A stretch of DNA of 64,000 nt from Desmodesmus armatus (lineage: Eukaryota > Chlorophyta > Chlorophyceae > Sphaeropleales > Scenedesmaceae): positions 62,001 to 126,000 of the forward strand of contig VIIQ02000562.1 of the NCBI GenBank assembly GCA_007449985.2, in the 5' to 3' direction. This document shows positions 23,199 through 34,409 of the stretch, piece after piece. A program made the position numbers and the translations under genes. The number at the start of each line of letters is the position of its first letter. Within the stretch, counting starts at the first letter, position 1. Below the pieces are notes generated by a model. That model had not been told where the DNA came from. It ran no database searches and saw only the letters and a list, made by a program, of their open reading frames with translations.

Positions 23199-26100
23199 CT
23201 AGTAGTACCCATCGTACTCATCATCATAATCATCCCCACCATGTCCATGCACCATCGCCCGCCTCACATCAACCTCTTCCTCTTCCTCTGCCCCCCCAGC
23301 CCCTCCCTGACCCTGACTCACAACACCCCTGGCCCCCTGGCCCTTCCTGCCCCCAGCGCTGGCCCCAGCCTGCCTCGCCCCCTCGCTGACACCCTCTCCA
23401 CCAGCAGCTTCCCCTGGGGAGCTCCGCTCCTCTGGACAGCCCTCCTCGCCACCCGTGCCTGCTGCTGCTGCTGCTGCTGCTGCTGGGCTGTCTTCCCGTG
23501 TTGGCTCTTCGTCGTCATCAGCCTCAAATGTGGCCTGCAGCAAAAAGACCAACGACAAATGGTGAAGGCACAAGGCTCAGGCCAAGCAAACTTTGGAGGC
23601 TTGTTTTGAAAGCATACATGCTTACAGGCTGAAACAGTGGCTTGCGCACCATGCAAGAGACCTCCAGAGACATTCAGAGCAGCTCCACATGCCCTGCGCC
23701 CTGTGACTACACCACCCTAGGTGTGGTGCAGGGTTCTTGTGTGGCTGCCGAATCAGCACGGGGTCAACCATGGTGTGTGTGGTGCCTACCTGCAGTGCGT
23801 TGGCGAGTGTCTGCATGACGTCCTCTGTGAGCCCCCCTCCCGCCATCGCGTGGTCGATGCGCTCCCCGTTGACACGGGACTCCTTGTTGAACTTGGCCTT
23901 CATGTGACGCCTGCAGGGTTGTTTGGGGGAGGGGGGGGGTGTATGAATTTGCAAATGGTGGGTGGTGGGTGGGTGGGTGGATCGTTTTTTTGGGTGATGA
24001 TAAGGGGAGCGGACCCCCACTGGCTGGACACACACACAGCAGCCGAAGCTGCTGGGAGCCCAAGGTCTAGCCTCACACCGATGAGAGACGCCTGACGGTG
24101 GGTGGATTGGTGGGTGAGGCTGTCATCCGGTTCTACTCAGCATTCGATGGGACCGGGCTGCACTGCAGAAGTACTGTGGTGAGGAAGCACAATGCGACAC
24201 CACTAAACATGACACGCTGGATGCTCTTCTCGCGCTTGCACACCTGTTTCCCTGACCCTACGCTGTTCCCATTGGGCGCTGTTTGTCCCTGTCCTCCTTG
24301 TCCCTCCCTTGCCCCCCCCCGTCCCTGAATCTTGCTGTAGCTGCGGAGCCGTGGCAAAGCACATCATCCCCCTGGCTGCCCTCCTTCCCTTTATCCATGC
24401 CCCGTCCCTTTTACTCTTCAATCCTCGACTGACCCACCAACCCTGTCCCTCAAGCCCCCCCCCCCCCGCCTCTCACCTATCCCTGCCAGGGAAGAGCTTA
24501 GCCAGTGCTGTGAAGTCAGTGCCGAAGCAGGCGAGTGCGTGGTAGAAGCGGTTGGTCTCAGCCACCGTCCACCGCTCATTGGTGCGCCGCTTGGCATACG
24601 TCTGACTGTTGATGAAGCGATGCTGCAGCAGCAGGACAAGGGGCGGGGCGGGGGGGAGCGTATTGAGGTGGGGAGTGTATGAGTGAGGGAGGGAGTGAGG
24701 GAGTGATTGAGTGGGGGGGGGGCAGAGGGAGTAAGTGAGTGAGTGAGTGAGTGATTGAGATAGGTTGAGAGAGGGAGGCAACTCAAGATGACTGGACAAT
24801 CTGCATGATCATGGGGATGCACAACACAGCAGTCACTACATCCCCTTTGTCCTGCACCACCTTTGCCTTGCCTCCATGCTCATCCACCCTCCTGCCGCCA
24901 CCCCTCCATTTACCAGTGATGCCCTCCCCTCCCCACCCCCAATCACATGATCTAAACTCGAACCTCCCTCCTTACCTGTTCATCCACCCTCCTGAACGTT
25001 GACAGCTCCTGCTGCTGCGCCTGCACTGTCAGACTGCTGGTGTCAACAATCAGCTGACCATCCTCTCCAATGCGCACTTGAGGCGCCATCACACCACCAC
25101 TCCCACCACCAGCGGCAGCACCCCACTCCCACCACCACCACCACCACCAGCAGCAGCAGGGGCACTACCCCCAGCAGCAGCAGCAGCAGCGGCGGCGGCT
25201 GTAGTACCTCCCTCCTCGCCAGGCTGTTCGAGGCCTGCTGCTGCTTCGTCTGTTGCTGCCGCTGCTGCTGCTGCTGCTGCCGCCTCTGCGTCCTTCTGCT
25301 GCTTGCGCAGTGCCTCGTACTGCTGCCTGTCCCAGGCCTGGGCACGGGAGGCAATGCTGCGGAGGCTCCAAGTAGTGGGGTCAACCTGGGGGAGGGCCGA
25401 CAGAAGGGGGAAACAGCACATCCATTGGTGTGTGGCGTATGTCAGCTGGTGCAGCAGCACTGTCCAGCAGCTGCAAACGTATCCCAGATGCATACTGCCT
25501 GCTGCTGCTGGTAGCATCTCGGAGCGTGACAGGAGCAGCTCGATCCCCTGCCAGCACACATGGTGCGCACACTGCAATGTTCAAGGTGCTGCCACTGCTC
25601 ACAAAGCCTGAGAATCAACCTCCATACTCCGCCGTTTCTCTCCGCCCAGCCCCCTACCCTCTCTCCTCCCCCCTCCTCACCTGTTCCGACAGGTCCACCT
25701 GCTGGCCAGGCAGTGCCCAGTAGCGCTTGTTCCCTCGCATAACAGGACCACCAGCAGCACCCTCGCCCTCACCGCCCTCATCACCCTCACCCCCACCCTC
25801 AGGGCCTGTAGCCAGCTCCCCACCACCAGCAGCAGCACGCACAGCAGCAGTAGCAGCCAGCGCCAGGGAGCGCCGCACTGCAGCACCAGTGGCCGAGCGA
25901 GGTGCTGCGGGCCCACGCTTCCTCCCACGCTTGGCACCTGCCCCCTTCTTAGCCCCTGCTGCTGCTGCTGCTGGGTCTGCGTCGGTGTCACTGCCTCCCC
26001 CACCTTCGTCACCCGAGGTCCCTTCTGCTGCTGCTGCTGCACGGCCACGCCCACGTGGCTTGCGGGCTGCTGTGCTGCGCTTGCGTCCTCTACTGCTACC

Positions 26101-26716
26101 AGCACCATAAGCAGCACCATCCTCCCCCTCCTCCTCTTCCCCATCTGTTACTGCTGCCTTGCGGCCCCTCCCCCTGCCACGGCCCCTGGCCCCCCTGCCT
26201 CTCTTGCCCCCCTGCCACCTCGTGTGCCCCTCTCCCCCTCACTCTCACTCGTCACACCCCAGTCACTCGACTCACTCCCACTCCCTGGCCCACCCTCACC
26301 CCCACTCTCACTCTTTTCACCACCCCCACCCCCACCACCCTCAGCAGCTGCAGCAGCACGACTGCGCTTCCGCCCAGTAGCGCCACCAGCAGCAGCAGCA
26401 GCAATAGGAGGAGGCAGCTCCCAGTCGCTGTCTGCCCCCTCATCGTCCTCACTGCCGCTGCCAGTCCCCCTCACAGCAGCCACCCAGCCACGCTGTCGGG
26501 ACTGTTGTGCTGCTGCTGCTGCTCGACGGGGGCGCTTCACACCACCCTGCTGCTGCTGCTGCTGCTGTTCAAGCTCCTGCTGCTGCTGTTGATCATGCTC
26601 CTGCTGCTGTTCGTCCTCTTGTGCACGTGCTGCTGTTGCAGCAGCAGCAGCGGTGGTGGCCGCTGCTCCAGACTTGGCAGGCTTGCGTGGGCGGCGCCGC
26701 TGCGACAACTGAGGCT

Positions 26717-26769
<53 letters not shown>

Positions 26770-27111
26770 CCAGCAGCAGCAGCGCTGTCTTCGTCCTCAT
26801 CTTCTGCTGCTGCTGCTGCTGCTGCTGGCTGAGCTTTCTTACCACGGGGTGTGCGGGCAGCTGGTGCCTTCCCTCTAAGGGCCGCCGCTGCTGCTGCCGC
26901 AGTCCCTGCTGCTGCTTCAGCGCTAGCGCCTGCTGCTGCTGGTGTGGGTGTGGTGACAGGTTCAAGAGGCTGCTTCCTTGGTCTGCCCCTACCCCGCTTG
27001 ACAGGTGGAGGCTCTGCTGCTGCATCACCACCCAGTGCTAAATCCAGAGCAGCAATAGCAGCAGCAGAGGCAGCACCCCCTGCACTGACTTTGCGCCTCT
27101 TACTAGGAGAC

Positions 27112-27170
<59 letters not shown>

Positions 27171-28481
27171 TGCAGGTCCTGTCTGCTGCTCTGGGGCAGC
27201 ATCATGCTCAGCAGCTCTCTTCAGCCGCCCAGCTGCCCCTGTGCCTGCTGCTGTGCCTGCTGCTGCAGCTGTTGTTGCTGCTCCTGCTGCTGCTGCTGCT
27301 GTCCCTGTTCTGGCCTTGGGTGATGTGGCAGCAGCTACTGGCTGCTCAGCAGCACCTGCTGCTGCTGCTGCTGCAGGTGCTGAACGGTGAGGTTCCTCCT
27401 GCTGCTGCTGCTGCTGCTGCTGCTGTGGTGCCTGGCTGGCCTGTGTGCTCCCCAGGGGTTGTTGCGACTGTGAAGGAACGGCAGGAGCAGCAGCAGCTGC
27501 TGCTGACGGAGTCAAAGGCAACTGCGTGGCCTGCTGCTGAGACTGCTGCTGCTGCTGGGGCTGCTGCTGCAAAATAGAAGGCCTTGCATCAAGCTGCTGC
27601 TGCTGCTGCTGCTGCTGCTGGATTTGGTCCTTTGAGCGCTGCTGCTGCTGTTGTGGCTGCTGCAAGCTGGCTGCTGCAGTCTCACTAGCACTGCTGGCGC
27701 CCGCAGCAGCACCAGCAGCAGCACCAGCAGCAGCAGACGGGGCTGAGACCCCACCTGCCCCTGCTGCAGCAGATGCTGCTGCTGCTGCTGCTGCTGGCCT
27801 CTTCAACATGCCAGGGGTGAACTTGCCCCTGACTGGTGTCGCAGCCGTCTGCTTGGGAGCAGGCGCTGCTGCTGCTTGCGGTACTGCTGCTGGTGCTGCT
27901 TTTGTTGCTGGTTCTGCATTGTGTGCTGCATCAGCCTTGTTCTGTCTGCTGTCTTGCCGCTGCTCTGTGGCAGCTTCACTTACAGCTGCTGCTGCTGCTG
28001 CTGCTGCTGCAGATGCATTAGGCACAGCAGCGGCAGCAGCAGGCTTGGCAGCAGCTGCTGGTGCTGCCGGCACAGTCGGCGGCTGCTTGAAGGGTGGACG
28101 CACAGCAGGCGCTGCAAGCTTTGCTGTTGCTGCATCAACAGCGTTCCCTTCCTGCTGCTGCTGCTGCTGCTTGGCTCCAGTGTCGATCACAGGCCCTGCA
28201 GGTGCTGCTGCAGCAGCTGCTGCTGCTGCCTGTTTGCTGCTGGAAGCATGTTGATGCTGCTGCTGCTGCTTCTGTTGCGGCTGCTGCTGCTGCTGCTGGG
28301 TTGCAGGCTGTTGGGGTTGAGCCTGAGCAGCAGCTGCAGCTGGAGGTGCTGCTGCCGCTGCTGGTACTGCTGCTGCTGGCCTGCTGCCGGGCTTTGCCCG
28401 CGGTTTAGCTGTTGGCCCAAACTTGGATGGGCGGTTTCCTGTCTTCTGAAGCTTGTCGAGGTCACTGAGGTCAAAATTCAT
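23199..28481 (-). CDS. BDP1: Transcription factor TFIIIB subunit B'' (BDP1)
   Basis: Five exons on the minus strand: 28481-25681, 25385-24976, 24622-24477, 23910-23790, 23534-23199, about 1271 residues. BDP1 joins TBP and BRF1 at RNA polymerase III promoters and helps open DNA. The defining extended SANT/Myb domain spans exons 3-4: NERWTVAETNRFYHALACFG, TDFTALAKLFPGRDR, RRHMKAKFNKESR. Upstream are the conserved GNKRYWALPGQQVDL and APQVRIGEDGQLIVD blocks. The N-terminus MNFDLSDLDKLQKTGNRPSK leads into roughly 700 residues of Ala, Gln and Ser repeats with basic AT-hook-like RGRGRPRK patches. The C-terminus is acidic (EEEEEVD, DDYDDEYDGYY). Exon 1 lacks one base in a C6 run (26207-26212 or 26190-26195) and exon 2 lacks one in C4 at 25121-25124. 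One base in each restores phase exactly. The long low-complexity N-terminus is unusual for BDP1. Confidence 0.9.
26715..27175. repeat. Coding trinucleotide repeats (GCA/CAG)n in BDP1 exon 1
   Basis: Two long (CAG)n runs, near 26717-26785 and 27111-27170, are read on the minus strand as polyalanine. Many shorter (CTG)n runs in 26,500-28,400 give polyalanine or polyglutamine depending on frame. They are likely to vary in length between strains. Confidence 0.85.
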
Positions 28482-29104
28482 GGCTGGAACAGCGCTGTTG
28501 TTGCTGCAGGGCGCGCGGCTTTCACTGCTGGGGTGCTACACTGCATTCATAGCAACGTCTGAGCCAGTGACAGTTGTAAGACGCTTGTGTGATGTCTGCT
28601 GTGGCTGATGAAGGGGGCTATGCCTACATTGTGACCATTGATGGCCCTGCTGCTGCTGTTGCAGGCCGGCCCAAGAGGTGAGCTTCTGACGTCTTACTGC
28701 TGGTCCCTTGTGTACTAGACGTGAAAGACACTGATAAAGGTCAAAAGGGGCGCAATCTCTGCACCAGCTGTCAGCCCAGAGACAGTCTCAACTTGAAATG
28801 CAAGGATTTGGTTGACAGTGCAAGGCACAGCTTGGGGTGGGCTGACTTCAAGCCAGATCGTTTAAGAGGGACCCTTTTAAGCGCAAATAATAGCACCTAA
28901 ACATCCAAGAACGCAGCACACACTGTCATTCCAGCCTTCAGGGTTTGGGTTCAGTCTATCAACCACATCAAGGCTCCAGAAGCTTTCGTTGATCCCACAT
29001 CAATGTTTTGACAGCATCAACGTCGATAAAAGGTCCCTATTCGTGCTATTTGCAGCCACTGTGCTTTCAGATCCACACCGAAACAGTCAGCATCGCTTTA
29101 AACA
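28482..29104. promoter_or_regulatory. Divergent promoter region BDP1 / USP-like gene
   Basis: Only about 620 bp separate the start codons of BDP1 (minus) and the USP-like gene (plus), so both promoters lie here. A 29-codon open frame starting at 28592 (MSAVADEGGYAYIVTIDGP) ends at a stop and does not join the downstream gene by phase. I did not call it a gene. No convincing TATA box was found. Confidence 0.5.
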
Positions 29105-30968
29105 ATGGAGCTGTGCCGGAACGCCAGCACAAGGTGTCTCAGACAGTCACATGCAGCGTCAAACGTCCGCCCCGTGCAGCCCTTCGCAGCAGCTTGCAGC
29201 AGAGGTGAGGACACCCTGGAACTGTCTGGTATCACTGCATGGTGCAGTGCCATGTTGGCTCCTGACTCTATTGCTTCACAACAACGCCAAAAGCTGTGCA
29301 TGCCGCACCTTGCATTGCCAGCGCTACTGCTGCCTTGCACAGATGTCTCCCCATCCCCCCTCCTGGCTAATGTGGTCAACTTGCTGACAGTACATGGATC
29401 GTGCATTGTCTGCAGGTCACCTGAGCAGAAGCATCAGGGCACAGGCGAAGCCCGAGCAGGGAGAAGCAATGGGCAGCATCGACAGGCTGTCATATGACAA
29501 GGTGCAGTCAGGAAACATGGCCAGCCCACTCGGCATGCATGCTGACTGATGTTGTGACACGTGCAGATAGCGCATGCTCGGTTCTGTGGACTGCTGCAAG
29601 CAAGGGGTGTGCATGATGTGCTGTGGCGTGTCCCCATTTGCACCTGCCATAGCCATAGTGATGGTTAAGCAACTGCAGCTACTGCAACTGTTTGTGCTGT
29701 GTGCTGCAGATATTGCTCACCATTCTGGATGCCAACCCGTACCTCAGCGACGGCAGTAGACAGGTGAGCATGCAGCAGTGTGTGCAGCAGCATGTGAGGT
29801 GTGTTGAATACCTGTCAGGTGTGTTAGACACATTTGTGCCAAGTAGCCATGGCATGTGCATACTGTGTGTTTGCAGTTTCAGCACCACAGTCGTAGCATA
29901 CTCATAGTGAGTTTGTGTGAAGCAGAGAGACATAGTGAATGCACATGCATTTGGCATGTGGCGGGCGTGATAGCTTCTTGGCAGCTGTGCTGGCAGTCGG
30001 TGATTTTCCATGAAACTGCAATTTATATCTAGTGTCTGCTGGTTGCAACCACCATGCAGCGATCTGCCATGGATAAATTGTACGCATACTGCCCTGTTGC
30101 TGCGGTGCACTATGTGTTTCCTGTGCTGCTGCCAGGCCATCCACACTGCAGCTGACCTGGCAAAGATCCACAACAGCAAGGTGACAGTGCTGGTGGTGGA
30201 CCACCCAGGGCAGGAAGGCGACCCAGCAGTCAAGATGCAGGTCATAAACAAGTGAGTATGGACACATGTACACTAGTACAGCCTCTCCCACCCATGGACA
30301 TGTTGCAGCACATTCATTAATGTCACACTTGGTGGCGCATGCCCTGCCTGCTGTTGATTCTGGGCAACGGCAAGTCATCGTCCGAGGTTCTGTGCGTACA
30401 GCAGATGGCTTTCCTTTTTTTGTTTTCTGCTGCTGCTGCTGGCACGGGTGCAGCATGCTGAGACATAGATGCTGGCAGCCTTCACATGCAACCACTGTTA
30501 CCTCCGCTGCCTGCTGATGTGCTGTTGCACCAATTGCGTGTGTCCTCTACAGCCTGCACAAAGGGGCCGTGGTGATCCCAAAGTCAAATTTGCTGCATTC
30601 CCTGACTGCTGCCGTGCTGTGCTGCGTCGTGCTGTTGTGCTGGTGGTGTTGCTGTTGCTGCTGCAGGAGCCTTCATGAAGCAGGGTGTGCTGATCCTTAG
30701 CCCAAAGATACTGCACTCCCTGACTGCTGCCGTGCTGTTGTGCTGGTGGTCTTGCTATTGCTGCTGCAGGAGCCTTCATGAAGCAGGGTGTGCTGATGCA
30801 GAGATCCTTGAGAAGGCCATGGACAGTGGTGCAGTGCTGGTCGGGGACGTGGCGGATGAGATAGAGGCAGACCTGGTGCTCATCAGCAGCGAAGCAGTGC
30901 ACACCAAGCAGGTCGACGCAAACCTGCTCGCAGAGTTTGTGCCCTGCCCGGTCCTGCTGCTGCCATGA
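29105..30968 (+). CDS. USP-like (adenine nucleotide alpha-hydrolase fold) protein, probably plastid
   Basis: Five exons (29105-29204, 29416-29501, 29710-29763, 30136-30251, 30770-30968) join in phase to 184 residues. The first about 45 residues are rich in Arg, Ser and Ala with no acidic residues until the Glu-Gln-Gly stretch, like a chloroplast transit peptide. The mature part has the Rossmann-like USP pattern: YDKILLTILDANPYLSDGSR, then KVTVLVVDHP, GAVLVGDVADEIEADLVLIS and DANLLAEFVPCPVLLLP. This matches a conserved single-domain family of plants annotated as adenine nucleotide alpha-hydrolases-like or USP. The classic ATP-binding G-2x-G-9x-G(S/T) motif is not evident, so nucleotide binding is uncertain. 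The final acceptor region is triplicated. Confidence 0.78.
30541..30800 (+). repeat. Tandem triplication of intron end plus exon start in USP-like gene
   Basis: Three related units each end in a polypyrimidine tract plus acceptor followed by an exon-like start: acceptors end at 30552, 30666 and 30769. Units 2 and 3 share GAGCCTTCATGAAGCAGGGT, while unit 1 is more diverged (CCTGCACAAAGGGGCCGTGG). Only the third acceptor leads to the full last exon. The second gives a stop after ten codons. Confidence 0.8.
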
Positions 30969-31444
30969 GCATGGCGATTGCGACATGGCCATGACAGCGT
31001 GAAGCAGAGCAGTTGGGTCTCTTAGTGCATCAGCAGAGCTCATGCAGTCGGGTGTGCGGGAAGCAGCAACAAGGAGCAGATGGCGGCATGACCTATTAGC
31101 AGAGTTCGTGCCCAATCCTGCCGTGTCCTGCTATTGCCATGACCAGTTCTGGTTGCAGTTGGTGTTAGCGTGCTGCAGCAGCGTATGCACTTGGGTGTGG
31201 GTATGTTGTGTGTTATGTCTGTGCTTGTCTGGTTCAGTTGGTGTCTCACTGTGTGCCTTGGAGCAGTCACATGCTGATGCGGGGTTGAGTGCTGGGTGTG
31301 CTTTTTGCTGAAGGGTGCCAGCAAACGACAGCTGTGTACACATGCTGTGCTGCTGGGCGTCGTATGTGTTTGCTTGGTTGGCTGCCAGCAGGCGAAGGCT
31401 GAGGTCTGACTGCCTCCTTTTTGGATTGCATGGACGGATACTTT

Positions 31445-31449
31445 TGTAA
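31445..31449 (+). terminator. Poly(A) signal of USP-like gene
   Basis: TGTAA lies 477 bases after the stop codon of the USP-like gene. Confidence 0.45.
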
Positions 31450-31924
31450 CTGTCTGGATCCTCCAGATGGGATGTGTGGGTGGTGGCTAGGTGGAGTGCG
31501 GTGCCGGTGCTCGTTGTTGGGCTGGCAGCACTTTGTGGTGTTGGCCTGCCACTAGTGTTGCCTGGCGCTGACCTTGCAGTTGTGTGTCATCATGTTTTTG
31601 GGGGTTGAACATGTGAGCAGGCATCAACCTTTTCCATCCCATTTCTTGTGTTCAAGTTGGTGCCAGGCGATGTAAGAGGTCCTGCAGCTCGTACATGTTG
31701 TGCTGGCCGAGCCTTCAGTCGTTGCAGCAGAACTGAAGCTGTGAGAAGGGCTGACCCACGCAGCACGGCAGCAGCAGCAGCAACCGTACCATTCATGTCT
31801 TGGTTAGGCAGCCAACACACACCATGCATTCCATCCTCGCAATTCCTACTTCTTATCAAGGTCACTCAAAAGCCACTCATACCCTCTCTGTAACCTTCAT
31901 TGGTTCCCCAGACAGCAGAATTCC

Positions 31925-31929
31925 TTACA
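31925..31929 (-). terminator. Poly(A) signal of heme oxygenase-like gene
   Basis: TTACA on the plus strand reads TGTAA for the minus-strand gene, 55 bases past its stop codon. Confidence 0.45.
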
Positions 31930-31983
31930 ACCCCTCAATGCTACTGGCCGGCTCAACTGCACGTGGGCAACCCGGCAAGGGCT

Positions 31984-34081
31984 TCACTCTGCTGTTGCTA
32001 GTGGGGCCAACATAAGCGCAGACTTCTTCAGCGCTTTTGGCAGCTCCTGCATCACCGCCTGGCGTCCTGCAGCATCGAGCTTCTGCCCCGCTTCATTAGT
32101 AATCCTCACCAGCTGCTGTACCGGCTCCCCCTCCACACTGCTGGGGTAGTCCATGTACAAAGCTACTGCTCGTGCAGGCAGCAGTTGCAGCTTGTCTGTG
32201 GCAGCAGCACCTATCCTAGTCCCCAGGCACTGCTGCTGCACCTGCAGACCGTATGCATGAGCCAGCAGCTTGAGTGCTGCTGCTGCCCCTGCAGCCTCCT
32301 CTGCTACCTTATCACAACTGCCAGATCTTGGTCCCCAGGTGACTGCTTCTACTGCAGCTGCAGTCGCTGCAGCAGCGGCCTTCCCAAGCTGCAAGAGGTA
32401 CTTCCCATACGCTACTGCGTTCTGGCTGGGGTGTACCTCAGACGCTGTGCTGCCGCTGCCAGCAGCACTGGCAGCAGTTAGGGCCTGCAGGTCTGCCTGT
32501 GCTGCCGCTGCCCGCCACAGACCACTGCTGCACCCGAAGCACATCAGCGCAGAGTATGCTTGCAGCACAGGACGCTCGCGCCCCAGCATGGGCGAAAACA
32601 ACCCAACGCTGCTGCTTCCGCTGCTGCTGCTTGAGGGTTTGGGGTCTTCTATGAACTGGCCATTCACAAGGCGGCCTGCACTTTCAACATATTCAGGTCC
32701 TGACAGGGCCAGCTGCAAGGCCTCCTCCAGCGCAAGGTGTACCGCTGCGACCTCTGCTAGGTACTGCCTGTAGCGCTGTATGCTGTACTGCCAGGCCTCA
32801 AAAGGTAGGTAGGGCTTGGCGTTGCGCTCCTCTGCTATTGAGAGTGATCCTTGGCGCTGTGCAAAGTACGTCGCAGCACGGCAGCAGCAGCAGCAGCAGC
32901 ACAGGCGGCAGCAGTACAGCACAGCTTGAGGCAAACTGGTGTTGCATGCAGCTGCACAGCGACATATTGCACAGACTTGTCAACCACCACCCCTGGCACA
33001 CCACCAGCCAATTAAACATGCACGCCCTGTACATGTATACACCACCAGACTCCCCGCCTACACACACATGCATACGGCAACACCACGGCACACGCAGATG
33101 ATCCTGCTCAAAGAATATGTCCGTTCGATGCCAACCTGAATGACAATAGAGAGAAATCAAGGTGACAGCATATGCAGCATCCATACGCCCCCCCCCCCCC
33201 CCCCCCCCAACACCCAACACATCGATATGATCTCACCTCCAGGTACTGTGCATGCTCCCCCAGCTGCTGGAAGAAGGGCACTGCCGTGTCAACAGCAGCA
33301 GGTGCAGCACCCAAGCTGCCTGCTGCTGTTGAGAAGCCTGTGCCCAAGGTGCCCGGCACCACCTGTAGCTCCCCTATATCACTCGCCTGGCCACCCGCCC
33401 AGTCCTTCACCTGAAAAATGAGGGAAAGAAACAGGGTGTGAGAGACGAAGGAGGGGCAGTGCGGGCAAGCAGACTATCAAGTGCTGTCATTGGCAAGTGA
33501 GGGTGTGGTATGGATATGGCAATGACAAGAGCTGGTTGCGTGCATGCTTGATGCGCAGCCTCTCTTGACTGCGGAACCTGTCAGCATGGCAGGCTGTGAC
33601 ACCGACTCGCCTTAACACACGTGCCAGGTGCACACGGCAGCTGCAGCAAGTCCGCAGGACCCGGATGTGTCCCTGTTTACCCACCTGTACATAGTCCACC
33701 TTGCCTCTGGCGGCCTCGCGAGGGTCTATCGGCCGGACCTTGGCTCGACCCCCAGATGCCTCTGCAAGGGCACGATCTGCAGCCTGCAGACAGGATGGTA
33801 GCAGGTTGTTGTGTACAAAGAGCAATGGCGAAACATCGCCAAAGCGCTGCTGAGCTAGATGTATGGCTCTGGTACCGACTGAGGCAGAGATGAGGCGTGC
33901 TGATGGTTTGCTACAGCGGCTGTAGCAGTGTTACCTGCTCTGGCGTCTTGGCTTGGCCAGACTTGCTGCCAGCGCCCTTGGGCTTTGATGTGCTGCTGCC
34001 AAATCCTTTGCCAGCCCTGCATTGTGTTCTGGAGGCCTGGCAACGCGCCAGGCTGTAGTCCCGAAACAATGTCGAGATCAT
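31984..34081 (-). CDS. Heme oxygenase-like protein (plant HO family), proximal His apparently lost
   Basis: Four exons on the minus strand (34081-33935, 33783-33685, 33410-33237, 32856-31984) join in phase to about 430 residues. The N-terminus MISTLFRDYSLARCQASRTQ and the Lys/Ser/Gly-rich stretch after it fit an organelle transit peptide. The core matches plant heme oxygenases in order: FFQQLGEHAQYLE (family: FVEEM..VAMKLH), PYLPFEAWQYSIQRYRQYL (WEPSVEGYLKFL), AYGKYLLQLGK, LLAHAYGL..LGTRIG...DKL (HFYN....GGRMIG), and a C-terminal helix ending LPKALKKSALMLAPL. The family opens heme to biliverdin IXalpha. The His that ligates heme aligns with Glu here, and long Ala/Ser insertions are present, so activity is doubtful, as for plant HO2. 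A small extra exon near 33093-33134 (reading VGIERTYSLSR) is possible. Confidence 0.62.
33188..33208. repeat. Poly-C run (21 bp) in heme oxygenase-like gene intron
   Basis: An uninterrupted run of 21 cytosines lies in the last intron. Runs of this kind are prone to length error, so the count should not be trusted. Confidence 0.85.
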
Positions 34082-34409
34082 CTTGACGCACTGCAGGGGC
34101 TGTTGGGAGACTTCAAGGAGTGAGCAAAAGCACAAGTGCAAGCTGTGTGGCGGTTGTGTGCTGTGATCCTGTGTAGGTGCAGTGACAGTTTGTCACTTCA
34201 ACCACCAAATCAAGCACAACTGACGAACATGGCATCGTTTGGGGTCTGTTGTTCTTCTATTGATGTGCAGTCGAAGTGTCAGTTGCAACCCTTCGCCCGC
34301 AACCAAAATTTCAGCTTGGCTTGCCTGTAGATCACTGCAGTGCAGTGACTGCACCTCTGCCTATCTTCTGCCTCCAACAGCAAATCAGTTCCATATTGCA
34401 CATAATAGA

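Larger units (their letters stand above)
30969..31983. other. Convergent 3' region of USP-like and heme oxygenase-like genes
   Basis: The two genes converge. TGTAA at 31445-31449 serves the plus-strand gene and TTACA at 31925-31929 the minus-strand gene, so their 3' UTRs need not overlap. No open frame between them shows a recognised domain. Confidence 0.55.

Noticed and set aside
26500..27175. Repeat arrays as a CRISPR-like structure
   Set aside because: They are trinucleotide runs coding polyalanine and polyglutamine without unique spacers.
23151..28562. Plus-strand frames rich in Cys, Leu and Ser across BDP1
   Set aside because: They are the complement of its Ala/Gln/Ser coding repeats and have no gene structure of their own.
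28592..28681. Short frame MSAVADEGGYAYIVTIDGP as first exon of the USP-like gene
   Set aside because: Its phase (2) does not match any acceptor of that gene, while the 29105 exon joins perfectly and supplies a transit peptide.
34239..34409. Upstream in-frame extension of the S1 protein
   Set aside because: It does not begin with ATG in that frame and adds no targeting-type sequence, whereas the ATG at 34410 is followed by a good presequence.
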